Assembly: GCA_019636815.1 (NCBI GenBank)
Contig: JAHBWT010000005.1
Coordinates: 1-64,000 of the forward strand
From: Nitrospira sp.
Lineage (GTDB): Bacteria > Nitrospirota > Nitrospiria > Nitrospirales > Nitrospiraceae
Direction of reading: 5' to 3'
DNA: 64,000 nucleotides
Shown: positions 1 to 9,925 of the stretch, in pieces
How the letters are laid out: every line of letters starts with the position of its first letter
How positions within the stretch are numbered: position 1 is the stretch's first letter
Notes under the pieces: generated by a model
Told to the model about the DNA's origin: nothing
Databases searched by the model: none
Seen by the model: only the letters and a program-made list of their open reading frames with translations
Made by a program: the position numbers and the translations under genes

Positions 1-1503
1 CTTGTCGGGTTAGATGCGCATCTGGTCGATGTCGAGGTCGATATCTCCGGTGGACTTCCCCAGTTTTCGGTCGTGGGGTTGCCGGATGCCACCGTCAAAG
101 AGAGTCGCGACCGAGTCCGCTCCGCGCTCAAGAACACGGGCTTTCACTTTCCTGCAAAACGCATTACCGTGAATTTAGCCCCGGCCGGTGTGAAGAAGGA
201 AGGGTCGGGGCTCGACCTTGCCATCGCCATCGGCATTCTTGTCGCCGAGGAGGTCATTCCACAGGCCGCTCTGGATACATGCGTGCTGGTTGGTGAGCTC
301 TCCTTGGACGGTCGTGTGAAGCCGATCACGGGTGCGCTCTCGTTTGCCCTTGCTTGCCGAACCGGATACGACTTGTTGCTCCCGACGGACAATGGTGTTG
401 AAGCCGCATTGGTGCAGGGGGTGAATGTCTACCCACTCCGCAGCCTTCCGGAAGCGGTTGAGTTTCTGCGGGGAACCCAAACCATCATTCCGAGCCAGAC
501 GAATCCTGACCTCCTGGAGCCCATCAGGACGGCGGAAGACGAGGACTATAGCGATGTGCGCGGTCAGGACCATGCGAAGCGGGCGTTGGAGGTGGCCGCC
601 TCCGGCGGGCACAATGTGCTGATGATCGGTCCTCCAGGTTCCGGTAAGACCATGCTGGCGCGCCGACTCCCGTCGATTCTTCCGCTGTTGGACTTAGAGG
701 AGGCGATTGAAACGACTCGAGTCCACAGTGTGGCCGGACAACTCGCTCCCGAACGCCCGTTACTGGGGGTACGGCCGTTTCGAGCCCCGCATCACTCCAT
801 CTCGGACGCCGGGCTCGTGGGTGGTGGCACGGTCCCCAAACCAGGAGAGGTTTCGCTCGCGCACAACGGCGTGTTGTTCCTGGATGAGTCTCCTGAGTTC
901 AAACGGGGAGTCTTAGAGGGGCTACGGCAGCCGCTGGAAGATGGACATGTCGTGCTGACTCGAGCGAGCGGAACGTTGAAATATCCGGCTCGCTTCATGC
1001 TGATTGCCGCGATGAATCCTTGTCCTTGTGGATATTATGGAGATCGGACCAGGCCGTGCGTTTGTAACGGCACACAGATCCGTCGGTATCGAGCGAAACT
1101 TTCAGGACCGCTCTTGGACCGGCTGGATATTCATCTGGACGTTCCACCCGTTCCGGTGCGCGAGCTTCGCACCGAATTGCCTGCATCAGAGGGATCGGCC
1201 ACAATCCGGGCGCGCGTCGTTGCGGCTCGAGAACGTCAGCGACGGCGATACCGACACGACGGGATCTATGCGAATGCGCAGTTGAAGCCACGGATGATAA
1301 AGCGGTATTGTGGGCTCGATCAGGCTGCTCAGGAGTTACTTGAGCATGCCATGGCGCGGCTGCGGCTGTCCGCGAGAGCGCATGGACGGATTCTCCGGGT
1401 TGCCCGTACCATCGCGGATCTGGCAGATTCCGAGCGGATCGAGACCATGCACATCGCAGAAGCGATCCAATACCGCTCGTTTGATCGTGATCCCGACGTG
1501 TGA
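1..1503 (+). CDS. comM: YifB/ComM family Mg-chelatase-like AAA+ ATPase (5' end outside window)
   Basis: The reading frame is open from the first base of the window, so the true start lies upstream; an internal GTG at 73 is not the start because the family sequence continues before it (SGGLPQFSVVGLPDA). Seen: an N-terminal Lon-protease-like fold segment, Walker A GPPGSGKT at visible residues 210-217, an FLDE Walker B-type motif, a CPCGYYGD cysteine cluster and a C-terminal Mg-chelatase domain ending in a helical lid. The family is a hexameric helicase; in naturally transformable bacteria ComM promotes branch migration during integration of incoming DNA. The gene is widespread, so it does not by itself prove competence. 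A small membrane-protein gene follows 7 bases after the stop. Family assignment is secure; the cellular role here is inferred. Confidence 0.93.
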   Translation, partial: LVGLDAHLVDVEVDISGGLPQFSVVGLPDATVKESRDRVRSALKNTGFHFPAKRITVNLAPAGVKKEGSGLDLAIAIGILVAEEVIPQAALDTCVLVGELSLDGRVKPITGALSFALACRTGYDLLLPTDNGVEAALVQGVNVYPLRSLPEAVEFLRGTQTIIPSQTNPDLLEPIRTAEDEDYSDVRGQDHAKRALEVAASGGHNVLMIGPPGSGKTMLARRLPSILPLLDLEEAIETTRVHSVAGQLAPERPLLGVRPFRAPHHSISDAGLVGGGTVPKPGEVSLAHNGVLFLDESPEFKRGVLEGLRQPLEDGHVVLTRASGTLKYPARFMLIAAMNPCPCGYYGDRTRPCVCNGTQIRRYRAKLSGPLLDRLDIHLDVPPVPVRELRTELPASEGSATIRARVVAARERQRRRYRHDGIYANAQLKPRMIKRYCGLDQAAQELLEHAMARLRLSARAHGRILRVARTIADLADSERIETMHIAEAIQYRSFDRDPDV

Positions 1504-1510
1504 GGCTTCA

Positions 1511-1729
1511 GTGGGATCGGTAAAAGTATTTCTCTGGTGGTTTGTCATCGGAGCCACGATGGCGCTGGCCGTGATCTTGGTGCAAGGCGGCCTCAGGGAA
1601 GTCATGCAGGCCCGAGGGTCAGGGTCAGTGTGGGAACTGAAACTTGTCGAGCTGCTGACTACCGTCATGGGCGGCGGATTGCTCGGGGGGTGTATTGCGT
1701 TGATCTTGGATCGGATCAAGAAGTCCTAG
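1511..1729 (+). CDS. Small two-helix membrane protein, unknown function
   Basis: A GTG start 7 bases after the comM stop gives a 72-residue protein. It has one hydrophobic segment near residues 5-24 (FLWWFVIGATMALAVILV), a short polar stretch, and a second glycine-rich hydrophobic segment near residues 46-66, ending in a basic tail (DRIKKS). The same frame is open upstream inside comM, so the start is chosen because a longer protein would overlap the well-defined comM C-terminus. It is probably co-transcribed with comM. I recognise no family. Hydrophobicity and spacing support a real gene, but its small size limits confidence. Confidence 0.55.
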   Translation: MGSVKVFLWWFVIGATMALAVILVQGGLREVMQARGSGSVWELKLVELLTTVMGGGLLGGCIALILDRIKKS

Positions 1730-1901
1730 ACGGTAGATATGAGTCTTTCCTGGGTTTGACCATTCCCTCGCCGGTTGTTGTGCCTATCGTTTCAGCATTG
1801 ATTACTACCCTGTGAATCTCGTCTTATGGTGTGAGATCCTTACCGTGTTGGTCGGTTGTGGTCTACCCGGTTCTGTTCTGAACTATGCGATTCTCAGGTG
1901 G

Positions 1902-2192
1902 TTACAACCCTGCGTCGCGCAACAAAGCAACGGCGTCGGCTTTGGTCGCCAGCATCGTCTTGTCCACGTAATTGATTACATAGGCACTCTGCACGACTTG
2001 TTTCAGGTGCGGGTACTTCTGCAAGCAATACCGGTTCAGTGCCTCGATCGCGTCGGCCTGTTCGTCGACCGATGGAATTGCAAACGCGATCGCATGGATC
2101 AGGCATCCGCTGATGATGTTGCCCTGTTCGTCGGCGATGGGAATCGGGCTCGGCTGCCATTCGTGTTGGGCCAACCATTCGCTGGGTGTCAT
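1902..2192 (-). CDS. Hypothetical small cytoplasmic protein
   Basis: 96 residues beginning MTPSEWLAQHEWQ. The start at 2192 is chosen because an AGGAGCG ribosome-binding sequence lies a few bases upstream; longer in-frame extensions to 2339 lack such a site. The sequence is soluble and mixed in charge, with a possible helical C-terminal half (VDEQADAIEALNRYCLQKYP) and no signal peptide or membrane segment. No family recognised. It lies convergent to the comM unit. Codon use and the good ribosome-binding site support expression; function is unknown. Confidence 0.6.
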   Translation of the reverse strand: MTPSEWLAQHEWQPSPIPIADEQGNIISGCLIHAIAFAIPSVDEQADAIEALNRYCLQKYPHLKQVVQSAYVINYVDKTMLATKADAVALLRDAGL

Positions 2193-2757
2193 CGGACGCT
2201 CCTTTCGGTGTTGCGTGCAGAGTACGGCACCCTGTTCCGGAATGAACCAGTGGTCCTTGTTGGCTCTCTCCCCATGCAACCGCTTGCCTGGATCGACACA
2301 AAAGTGCACGATGGAATAGGCCGACCTCACCACCCGCATCCGGCGTGTATATGATCTCTCCCGCTGACTCCGCTTTCGGATACGATCTTGAAGGTTATGG
2401 GCTTAAGGTTTTTTCACCTGGAGCCAGACATTCAAGGCACGCCATGCGAACAACGCGCAGCGCTTGTTCCTCATCGGACGAGTTTCTAACGGTCACCATT
2501 TTGATAGACAGTATGAGCAAAACCCATTTCGACTTTGGCCCTCGGTACTCGACAACGGTGAGGAGATCGCACGCCGATGGTGTCTTCCCCTAAATCAGGC
2601 GTATATGGGTATTTATCTCTGCGCCTATTCATTTGGTGAATCGAACCTTACGCCATATATTGCACCGATTGAAGGGCTCCCACGCGAGATGAGTCGAGAT
2701 GGCACATTGAGTGAATGTGTATATCAAAATGATTGTTGATTGTGAACTCTTTTCTAC
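2193..2757. other. Intergenic region, 565 bp, no convincing gene
   Basis: Short open frames exist on the plus strand (about 2345-2593 and 2464-2739), but they lack ribosome-binding sites and read as low-complexity, cysteine/serine-rich translations typical of non-coding DNA. The part from about 2600 to 2757 is AT-richer and probably carries the promoter of the XRE regulator that starts at 2758. Confidence 0.5.
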
Positions 2758-3213
2758 ATGCCTACACTCCGACACGTGAAGTTAAAAGATCTCATTCAGA
2801 AACGGATTGACTCGGGCTTGAGTCAAAGGGTCTTGGCTGAGCGCATTGGCGTCTCGCATGGCACGATCAACAATATTTTGGCGGGGGTGCGTCCCAAGAA
2901 CATTGCGATCCTTCAGGCGCTTGCCGCGTATTTCAATGTACCGGTGGGCCAGCTGTTTGATGATAAAGACATTCCGTATGTGGCGGAGGCTGAACGGCCT
3001 TACCCTGATCGGGCAAGGAAGCTCCTACAACTTGCGGAACCGCTTGATAAGGAAGAGATCGCCGCGCTTGAACGTTGCGCCGAGGCACTTGCCTCATCAG
3101 TGCCGGGGGTCCGTGAGCATCTTATAGGGCAGATGAAAATCATCGAACGGTTCCTTGTTCACGAAGCACGAACCTCTCCGCACCATAAAGCTCTGAAGCG
3201 CACCTCGTCCTAG
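2758..3213 (+). CDS. XRE-family helix-turn-helix transcriptional regulator
   Basis: 151 residues. The N-terminal 65 residues form a Cro/CI-type HTH: LSQRVLAERIGVSHGTINNI contains the recognition helix, followed by the typical hydrophobic closing segment ILQALAAYFNVPVGQLFDD. The C-terminal half (about 75-150) is acidic and helical with no recognised ligand domain, which suggests a dimerisation tail. Such proteins bind operator DNA as dimers. The gene stands alone with about 240 bp of non-coding DNA after it, so its target cannot be read from context. Fold assignment is secure and the regulon is unknown. Confidence 0.85.
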   Translation: MPTLRHVKLKDLIQKRIDSGLSQRVLAERIGVSHGTINNILAGVRPKNIAILQALAAYFNVPVGQLFDDKDIPYVAEAERPYPDRARKLLQLAEPLDKEEIAALERCAEALASSVPGVREHLIGQMKIIERFLVHEARTSPHHKALKRTSS

Positions 3214-3453
3214 CCTTGAGATAGAATATGTCGGCCCACCTCACGCGGCCGGGGAAGTGAGACAGCGGAGCTCCCAGCTTCATCCCGCAGCGCAGGAGGC
3301 AGGACATAAACAAAGTGATTGATGGAGCGATTGTATGGGTGACATCCGGGAAGGATTGAAAAATGGCCGGTCTTAAGGATAAAAAGTACGAGCAAGGAAG
3401 ACGTAATTGAACCGCATGTAATCACTGTATAATCTCCAACCTGAACGAGGAAC

Positions 3454-3879
3454 ATGGATATCGAAGTCGGCTCCAATCTCTACCAAAATTCAAACGGAAC
3501 GATTGAAGTCGAGGGCATACCACAGATTCAACTAAGTCGACATCCCTCGACTGGCGCCCTCTTGGTCAATTTTGCGCTGTTCGACTCGAATGGCCGGATG
3601 CTGGCCAAGGTGGTGGAGAGCACGCTGATGTTCAACGAACGGCGAGCCTACGAGGTGACAAAGACGGACACGGGTCTCGTTATGAAAGAAGTCGGTTCCG
3701 GGAAGATCCTGTTGAAGCTCGACGCGAAGGCCCCCGATGTAGTGTCCTTCTCGCGAGGAGAGTTTCACACCATGAAAGGCCGTCTCTTTCACGTATCGCC
3801 GACGGAATGGAAGATCGACAAGCAGCAGAAAAGCGGCGCCACGCAAGACGCACAAGGCGGGCCAGCCTTTATTGGCTAG
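3454..3879 (+). CDS. Hypothetical protein, beta-rich, convergent with clpB
   Basis: 141 residues starting [19 protein letters not shown]. The pattern of alternating hydrophobic residues ([22 protein letters not shown]) suggests a beta-sheet fold. There is no signal peptide and no recognised family. An ACGAGGAAC purine-rich stretch precedes the ATG at 3454. Its 3' end overlaps the clpB 3' end by 11 bases on the opposite strand, so the two transcripts converge with no terminator between them. A real gene is likely because the frame is consistent and the translation is non-random; function is unknown. Confidence 0.65.
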   Translation: MDIEVGSNLYQNSNGTIEVEGIPQIQLSRHPSTGALLVNFALFDSNGRMLAKVVESTLMFNERRAYEVTKTDTGLVMKEVGSGKILLKLDAKAPDVVSFSRGEFHTMKGRLFHVSPTEWKIDKQQKSGATQDAQGGPAFIG

Positions 3880-6481
3880 GCGCTCTTTCGCGCGTCATGG
3901 TCGGGACCAAGACGAGTTGACCATCTTTGAGATCGAGCGATGCGGTATCCCCATCCCGTAGTTCTCCCTTCACCAGCAACCGCGCGATCGGCGTTTCCAG
4001 TTCCTGTTGAATGAGGCGTTTGAGCGGTCGTGCCCCATAGACCGGATCATAGCCGCGTTCTCCCAAGTGCTGAAGTGCCGCCGGGGTGATCGCCAGCGGG
4101 ATTCGCCGCTCTGCCAATCGACTGCGCAGACGCTCCAGCTGAATCTCCACGATCTTGACTAGGTGTTCGGTGCCGAGCGGATGGAACACGACTGCTTCGT
4201 CCACCCGATTCAAGAATTCCGGGCGAAAATGTTGCCGCAGCTCGCCCATCACGACCGTTCGGACTTGCTCATAGGAGGCGCCCCGCTGTTGGGCTTCGAG
4301 GATCTGCGGACTGCCGATGTTGGAGGTCATGATCAGCACCGTATTCTTAAAGTCCACGGTGCGGCCCTGCGAGTCGGTCAGCCGACCGTCGTCGAGCACT
4401 TGCAATAAGACGTTAAAGACATCGTGGTGCGCTTTTTCAATTTCATCGAAGAGGATCACCGAGAACGGGCGCCGCCGAACGGCTTCCGTGAGTTGCCCAC
4501 CCTCCTCATAGCCGATGTAGCCGGGAGGCGCACCGATCAAGCGCGCGACCGTGTGTTTTTCCATGTACTCGGACATATCGATTCTGACCAAATTCCCTTC
4601 GTCATCGAATAGAATGGCGGCCAGCGCCCGCGCGAGTTCGGTTTTGCCGACTCCCGTCGGGCCAAGGAACAGAAACGAGCCGATGGGCCGATTCGGGTCT
4701 TTGATTCCCGATCGCGCGCGAAGCACGGCATCCGCGACGGCACGGACTCCTTCCTCTTGTCCCACCACACGTTGGTGGAGCAATTCTTCGAGTTTCAAGA
4801 GCTTATCCGTTTCGCCTTCGAGCAGGCGGGAGACCGGAATGCCGGTCCAACGGCTGACCACCGCGGCGATCTCGTCTTCGTCGACTTCTTCTTTCAAGAG
4901 CTTGGTCTCATCCTGCTTCTTACCTAAGTGGTGTTGTTCCAGTTCCAGTTCGCGTTCAAGCCGAGGGAGTTCTCCATAGCGGAGTTCGGCGACGCGATTG
5001 AGGTCGTAGGCTCGTTCGGCCTGCTCAATTTTCTGTTTGATCTCCTCGATGGCTTCCCGTGTTTTGCGTAACCGTGCGACGGACGTTTTTTCAGACTCCC
5101 ATCTGGTCTTCAGGGCCTGCAAGTCTCGTTGCTTTTCGGTGAGCTCGGTTTCGAGGGCGGTCAACCGGGCAAGACTTCCCGGGTCTTTTTCTTTTTTTAG
5201 GGCCTCTCGCTCGATTTCAAGCTGCAGCACCTTGCGAGAGACCTCGTCCAACTCGGCCGGGAGGCTGTCGATCTCGGTTCGAAGACGAGCCGCGGCTTCG
5301 TCAACCAAGTCGATGGCTTTATCGGGAAGGAAGCGATCTGAAATGTATCGATGCGACAGCTTTGCCGCCGCGACCAAAGCGCTGTCCTTGATTCGCACAC
5401 CGTGGTGGACCTCGTAGCGTTCTTTGAGGCCACGTAGGATCGAAATGGTATTCTCCACGGATGGCTGGTCGACGAGCACCGTCTGAAAGCGGCGTTCCAG
5501 CGCAGCATCTTTTTCGATATGTTTTCGGTATTCGTCGAGCGTCGTCGCCCCAATGAGATGCAACTCCCCTCGCGCCAGCATCGGCTTCAGCAAATTGGCC
5601 GCATCCATCGCCCCTTCGGCCGCTCCGGCACCCACGACCGTATGCAACTCGTCGATGAACAGGAGAATCTGCCCGTGAGAAGACTGAATCTCTTTCAAGA
5701 CGGCCTTGAGCCGCTCCTCGAATTCGCCACGAAACTTGGCTCCGGCGACCAGCGATCCCATGTCCAACGCAAAGAGCTTTTTGTGTTTCAGACTCTCGGG
5801 GACATCACCGTTCACGATACGGATGGCGAGACCTTCCACGATCGCGGTTTTCCCGACTCCGGGCTCGCCGATGAGCACTGGGTTATTCTTTGTCCGGCGG
5901 GAGAGGATCTGAACCACCCGTCTGATTTCATCGTCCCGCCCGATCACCGGATCCAATTTCCCCTGCCCTGCCAGCTGAGTCAGCTCCCGCCCGTATTTCA
6001 CCAGTGACTGGTAGGTGCTTTCGGGGTCTTGACCGGTGACGCGTTGATTGCCGCGCACTTGCTGGAGGCTCGCTAAAAGGCGGTCCCTCGTCAGTCCCAG
6101 CTTCTTGAATACGCCTCCGTCATGGACCATGGCCAGCAGCAGGTGTTCGACGCTCAGGAAGTCATCCTTTAATGACTTCTGCTCGTCTTCCGCACGATTC
6201 AAGACTTGGGTGAGTCGGTTCGCAATATGAATCTGACCCGGGGCGGCACCGGAACCTTGTACTTGCGGCAGCTTTGAAATGGCCTGTTCAACCGCATGCC
6301 GAACGGCTGATAGGGCAAGGCCTGCTCCCTCGAGCAACGCGGGTGCCGTCCCTCCCTCCTGTTCAAGAAGCGCCAGCAGCACATGCTCGACGTCAATACC
6401 TTGATGGCTTCTCCGCTGCGCGTGGGCAGAGGCGGACTGTAAGGCCTCTTGCAACTTGATGGTCATCCGATTCATGTCCAT
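3869..6481 (-). CDS. clpB: ATP-dependent disaggregase ClpB
   Basis: 870 residues, the usual length for bacterial ClpB. Domains in order: Clp N-terminal repeats (about 1-145), NBD1 with Walker A GEPGVGKT near residue 205, the coiled-coil middle domain (about 400-530, rich in E/K/R/L heptads) that is specific to ClpB and binds DnaK, NBD2 with Walker A GPTGVGKT near 610, and the ClpB_D2-small C-terminal domain. The hexamer threads aggregated proteins through its pore together with DnaK/DnaJ/GrpE. The start ATG at 6481 ([17 protein letters not shown]) matches family N-termini. It is monocistronic. A sigma-70-like promoter (6527-6554) is visible upstream; I saw no CIRCE element. Confidence 0.97.
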   Translation of the reverse strand: MDMNRMTIKLQEALQSASAHAQRRSHQGIDVEHVLLALLEQEGGTAPALLEGAGLALSAVRHAVEQAISKLPQVQGSGAAPGQIHIANRLTQVLNRAEDEQKSLKDDFLSVEHLLLAMVHDGGVFKKLGLTRDRLLASLQQVRGNQRVTGQDPESTYQSLVKYGRELTQLAGQGKLDPVIGRDDEIRRVVQILSRRTKNNPVLIGEPGVGKTAIVEGLAIRIVNGDVPESLKHKKLFALDMGSLVAGAKFRGEFEERLKAVLKEIQSSHGQILLFIDELHTVVGAGAAEGAMDAANLLKPMLARGELHLIGATTLDEYRKHIEKDAALERRFQTVLVDQPSVENTISILRGLKERYEVHHGVRIKDSALVAAAKLSHRYISDRFLPDKAIDLVDEAAARLRTEIDSLPAELDEVSRKVLQLEIEREALKKEKDPGSLARLTALETELTEKQRDLQALKTRWESEKTSVARLRKTREAIEEIKQKIEQAERAYDLNRVAELRYGELPRLERELELEQHHLGKKQDETKLLKEEVDEDEIAAVVSRWTGIPVSRLLEGETDKLLKLEELLHQRVVGQEEGVRAVADAVLRARSGIKDPNRPIGSFLFLGPTGVGKTELARALAAILFDDEGNLVRIDMSEYMEKHTVARLIGAPPGYIGYEEGGQLTEAVRRRPFSVILFDEIEKAHHDVFNVLLQVLDDGRLTDSQGRTVDFKNTVLIMTSNIGSPQILEAQQRGASYEQVRTVVMGELRQHFRPEFLNRVDEAVVFHPLGTEHLVKIVEIQLERLRSRLAERRIPLAITPAALQHLGERGYDPVYGARPLKRLIQQELETPIARLLVKGELRDGDTASLDLKDGQLVLVPTMTRERAPSQ

Positions 6482-6526
6482 GGCTATTCACCTACCTCGA
6501 AAAGAAAAGGCTCACTGATGAGTTAT

Positions 6527-6554
6527 GTGATAATCATCCGGTTCAGTAAGTCAA
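6527..6554 (-). promoter_or_regulatory. Candidate sigma-70-type promoter for clpB
   Basis: On the minus strand, TTGACT (6554-6549) is followed after 16 bp by TATCAC (6532-6527), about 45 bp upstream of the clpB start. The -35 matches consensus at five of six positions; the -10 is moderate. No clear sigma-32 box was seen, so heat control, if present, is not evident from this site. Confidence 0.4.
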
Positions 6555-6629
6555 CTATGAGCGATTTCTCCGCCGGCGATGCGACTAGTTCTTGACCTCC
6601 GAGACGATCCCGACTAGGGTACAGCTCGC

Positions 6630-7460
6630 ATGAGTAATCTTGTTTCAGCGACGGTCCATCTGTATCGACACGTCTTGTCGGCGACAGGGCGTTCGCTCGC
6701 CAAGAGTTGGATGGCGATGGTGGCGCTCATTGTTTTCGCGGTGCTGTTCCTCGGAGCCGCAAGGATCGTTGGCCCGTTGGGAATCGTGGGCGGGTTGCTG
6801 CTCGGTATCGTCAACGCCTTATTGGTCGGCGCAACGCTTCGGTTGATCGAGCAATCGTTGAGCGGAGCAAGGGCGCTTCGGCTCACGGATGTGATGGAAA
6901 GCTTCGGGCATTACTTCTGGGATGTGATCGGCGTTGGATTTGTCCTCTGGCTTCCGACGATGCTGCTCGAGATGGGCATGCAAGCGAATCCGTACGGTCA
7001 GTTTATTTCTTCGGCGTTTCTCCTCCTGGTCTTCATTCTCTTGAACCCGGCCCCGGAGGTCATCTACCAAGTTCGACACAATTCACCGCTTGACGTCTTC
7101 AAGACCTCCTATGAATTTGTGTTGGAGCATTGGATAGAGTGGTTCCTCCCGTTCGCCATTCTTATCCTGCCCGTGATGCTTTCTCCAACTGGCCTCCAAG
7201 AGTTTTTTTCGCTTTCCGGTCTTGTCGGTCGGGGAGCCGGCCTCAACTTCTTCCAAATTCTCATGCTGCCGGTTACCGCGATAGGGGGATGGCTGTCCTA
7301 TGTGGGTATCGATTCAGAAGGGCAAGGGATCATTCTGCTCCTTCTGACTCCCCCGGTGGCTATGGCAATCCTCCTCTTTCGCGGACATCTTTTTGCAGCG
7401 CTTCATGGGTCCTCAAGGCGGCAACGGTTGTTTTCGCGCCAGTTTGATGCCAGACGGTAG
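6630..7460 (+). CDS. Polytopic inner-membrane protein, unknown function
   Basis: 276 residues with about six hydrophobic segments: near 28-45 (MVALIVFAVLFLGAARIV), 48-70, 98-115, 127-142, 168-185 and 240-258. Charged loops sit between them and a basic tail (SSRRQRLFSRQFDARR) follows the last segment. The general pattern resembles DUF4013-like or YciC-like membrane proteins, but I cannot assign a family. It is divergent from clpB (start codons 148 bp apart) and ends before a 184-bp gap leading to the kinase operon. The gene is certainly real; its function is open. Confidence 0.8.
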   Translation: MSNLVSATVHLYRHVLSATGRSLAKSWMAMVALIVFAVLFLGAARIVGPLGIVGGLLLGIVNALLVGATLRLIEQSLSGARALRLTDVMESFGHYFWDVIGVGFVLWLPTMLLEMGMQANPYGQFISSAFLLLVFILLNPAPEVIYQVRHNSPLDVFKTSYEFVLEHWIEWFLPFAILILPVMLSPTGLQEFFSLSGLVGRGAGLNFFQILMLPVTAIGGWLSYVGIDSEGQGIILLLLTPPVAMAILLFRGHLFAALHGSSRRQRLFSRQFDARR

Positions 7461-7568
7461 AGACTCGATTCAAAATATACCTGTTGCGCGTCGTTGGATT
7501 ACTTTAGTACAGGTAGAGGAATTCAGAATCCTTCGTCGCACTCCCGATTGTTCGTGACTTGTGAATCA

Positions 7569-7612
7569 GGGCTGAACTAGTGTATGGGTTACCCTACATC
7601 TGAGTTCAGCCC
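7569..7612 (+). promoter_or_regulatory. Strong hairpin in the leader of the kinase operon
   Basis: A perfect 10-bp inverted repeat, GGGCTGAACT at 7569-7578 and AGTTCAGCCC at 7603-7612, encloses 24 bases that can themselves pair partly (TGTA..GGGT against ACCC..TACA with a bulge). It ends 32 bp before the kinase start and is not followed by a T-run, so it is not a standard terminator. It may be an operator, an mRNA leader structure or a processing site. Confidence 0.5.
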
Positions 7613-7644
7613 AGTTGTGATCCTACCCGGGCGAGGGCGGACTC

Positions 7645-9120
7645 ATGCGGCTTTCGATCTTTTGGCGGTTGGTCCTGACCGCGCTGGTTATCATCACCGT
7701 AATGGGGGGAGTCAATCTATACGCACTCTTCCAGCTTCGGCAATTGGCGTCGATGAGTTCGGAGATGGCATCGTATCATTATCCGGCCGTCGAATCCGCA
7801 AAGCGATTATTGGGTTCACTCTTCGCACAATTGAACAGTGAAAAAAAATTCGTTGCGACGAAGGATCGCACCTTTCTGACGAACTTGAAAGAAGAGTTGG
7901 ACGAGTTCCAGCGAAATCTTCAGCTGCTGCGGAGCCAGGAGCGCTCCCTCCAAGGTCTCGTACTCCTTCGAGACACGGATGAGTTGCTCGCGAAACGTTT
8001 GGCTCTGTTTCAAGATGAATTTCGGGGAGTGGAGGAAGGTGCTCCTCGATCGGGCGCGGATTATGAGAGTCGACGCGATGCCATGATGGATCAGATGTCA
8101 GCCTCTATTCAGAGTTATATCGATTTGCATGAAGCTCGGATGAGTGTCGAGGTGAGTGAATCGCGAGCCAGCGCCGCTCAAGCAGAGGCCGTCACGGAGC
8201 AACTCGTCTTGGTGGCCTTGGTTTTTGGGCTGGGGCTTGCCGGTGTGGCCAGCTATACAATTTTGCTTCCGCTCCGACAGTTGCAAGGCCATATCAGGAA
8301 GATCGGCCAAGGGAATTTCGGCCCATCGCTCCAGATGAAGGCTCCAGCGGAGTTACGGGAATTGGTCGATACGGTGAATTGGATGGGCAAAAGGCTGCAA
8401 GAACTCGATGATATGAAAGCAGAGTTTCTGGCGCACGTCTCTCATGAACTACGGACGCCGATGGCGTCGATTCAGGAAGGCACACACTTACTGCTCGACG
8501 AAATCCCCGGTCCGTTGGCGCAGGAGCAACGGACCATCCTTCGAATCATGGCCGACAGCACCCGACGGTTGATTCATTTGATTTCCACGATTTTAGATCT
8601 CTCGAAAATGGAGGCCGGGATGATGGAGTACCGCATTGTTCCGGTGGACCTCCATCGTATCGGTGAAATCTCCATCGACAAAGTCCGGCTCCTTGCCGAT
8701 GCCAAACATGTCCAGCTTGTGCTGGAAAATATCGGCGATCGGGTGTGGGTCAAGGCGGACGCTTCCCGTCTCGAACAGGTGTTGGATAATCTGCTGTCGA
8801 ATGCCCTGAAATTCAGCCCCGAGGGAGGTGTGGTCAAAGTCCAGATGAGGCCTGATCCGCAAGCGGGCGTCCTGGATGTATCTGTTTCGGACACTGGACC
8901 AGGGGTGGCTCCTGAGGATCTCCCGCATATATTCGAGCGCTTCTATCAGGGTCGTACGAAAGTCAGACACACGGCGGGGAGTGGATTGGGGTTGGCGTTA
9001 GTGAAGAAGGTTGTCGAGGCGCATGGAGGAAGAATTTGGATCGAGAGCGAGAAAGGGAAGGGTGCGACTGTACGGTTTATCCTACGGTTGACCAAACCGG
9101 AAAAGGATAGGCAATCGTGA
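7645..9120 (+). CDS. Membrane sensor histidine kinase, GlrK/QseE-like
   Basis: 491 residues. The N-terminal membrane helix (about 7-27) is followed by a helical periplasmic domain (about 28-185) and a second membrane helix (about 186-208). Then come HAMP, a HisKA domain with H-box HVSHELRTP (phosphorylated His near 273), and HATPase_c with an N-box near NLLSNALKFS, G1 DTGPGV, F-box ERFYQG and G2 GSGLGLA. The helical sensor domain resembles 4-helix-bundle sensors. The gene overlaps the following lipoprotein gene by 4 bases (GTGA), and a sigma-54 regulator comes third, the same order as glrK-qseG-glrR of enterobacteria. It likely senses envelope conditions and phosphorylates the downstream regulator; the signal is unknown. 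Confidence 0.92.
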   Translation: MRLSIFWRLVLTALVIITVMGGVNLYALFQLRQLASMSSEMASYHYPAVESAKRLLGSLFAQLNSEKKFVATKDRTFLTNLKEELDEFQRNLQLLRSQERSLQGLVLLRDTDELLAKRLALFQDEFRGVEEGAPRSGADYESRRDAMMDQMSASIQSYIDLHEARMSVEVSESRASAAQAEAVTEQLVLVALVFGLGLAGVASYTILLPLRQLQGHIRKIGQGNFGPSLQMKAPAELRELVDTVNWMGKRLQELDDMKAEFLAHVSHELRTPMASIQEGTHLLLDEIPGPLAQEQRTILRIMADSTRRLIHLISTILDLSKMEAGMMEYRIVPVDLHRIGEISIDKVRLLADAKHVQLVLENIGDRVWVKADASRLEQVLDNLLSNALKFSPEGGVVKVQMRPDPQAGVLDVSVSDTGPGVAPEDLPHIFERFYQGRTKVRHTAGSGLGLALVKKVVEAHGGRIWIESEKGKGATVRFILRLTKPEKDRQS

Positions 9121-9899
9121 GAAGAACAGTAGTGGTGTCCAGGATGATAGGTCCGATGTTGATTGTCATCGTGCTGGCTGGATGCGCGGCCTGGACGACA
9201 CCCGCTCCGGTTTCTCGCCCATACTTTATGGTGGATCCACGTGAACGTAAAGATTTTCAAGCGCTTGCAAGGAAACAGGAAGATTTGATCTCGAGATGTA
9301 TCGGACCAAGCCCCTGCGATCATATCTATTTTACTCGTGCCTTACTCGGTCTGTACGAAAGTCGCGAAATCGCTGAAAAATACTTCAAAATGGTGATAGG
9401 AACGGCACCAACAGGGAAATTTGCCGCCTCGAGTGTGGCATGGCTTCAAGTATTACAACAACCTGCGGCTCCAGGACCGAAGTCGTGGCCAGAAGCTGTC
9501 TCGACCGCCCCTGCCATCGCAGACGCTCACACATCATTGATCTCAACAGCCGACCGTCTGGTGCGGGATTTGCTTGATCGAGAGTTGACCATTCAACAGC
9601 TTCGTTCCGCTCAGGGTGACGAATCGGAGACGGTTGAGTCTTTGCAGCGCGAGCTTGAGGATCGAGAACAGAAGATTGAGTCGCTGCAGACGAGAAAGGA
9701 ATCGGCAAAGGCGTCCGTCGGCCCCGCAACGATTCACAGTCTCCAAAAACAGCTGGCGGAACGTGACAGAAAGATCGAAGAGCTCTCTACACAGCTTGAT
9801 GCGTTGAAGCGAATCGACCAGGAGATGCGTGAAAAGGTGCGCCCGATCCGCCCGCCTTTGACGACCGTTCCTGTTCCAGGCCCCGAGACGACGCCCTAG
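9117..9899 (+). CDS. Coiled-coil outer-membrane lipoprotein, QseG-like position
   Basis: 260 residues starting with GTG at 9117, which overlaps the kinase stop codon. It has a type II signal peptide with lipobox LAGC near residues 19-22. The N-terminal half (about 30-130) is globular with cysteines near SRCIGPSPCDH; the C-terminal half (about 140-250) is a coiled coil rich in E/Q/L heptads (QRELEDREQKIESLQ). QseG in E. coli occupies the same place between the kinase and regulator genes and interacts with the kinase periplasmic domain. Sequence similarity to QseG is not obvious by eye, so the functional link rests on gene order, lipoprotein nature and the overlapping start. Confidence 0.8.
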   Translation: MRRTVVVSRMIGPMLIVIVLAGCAAWTTPAPVSRPYFMVDPRERKDFQALARKQEDLISRCIGPSPCDHIYFTRALLGLYESREIAEKYFKMVIGTAPTGKFAASSVAWLQVLQQPAAPGPKSWPEAVSTAPAIADAHTSLISTADRLVRDLLDRELTIQQLRSAQGDESETVESLQRELEDREQKIESLQTRKESAKASVGPATIHSLQKQLAERDRKIEELSTQLDALKRIDQEMREKVRPIRPPLTTVPVPGPETTP

Positions 9900-9925
9900 C
9901 GAACAGCGGAAGGAAGATTGATTTT

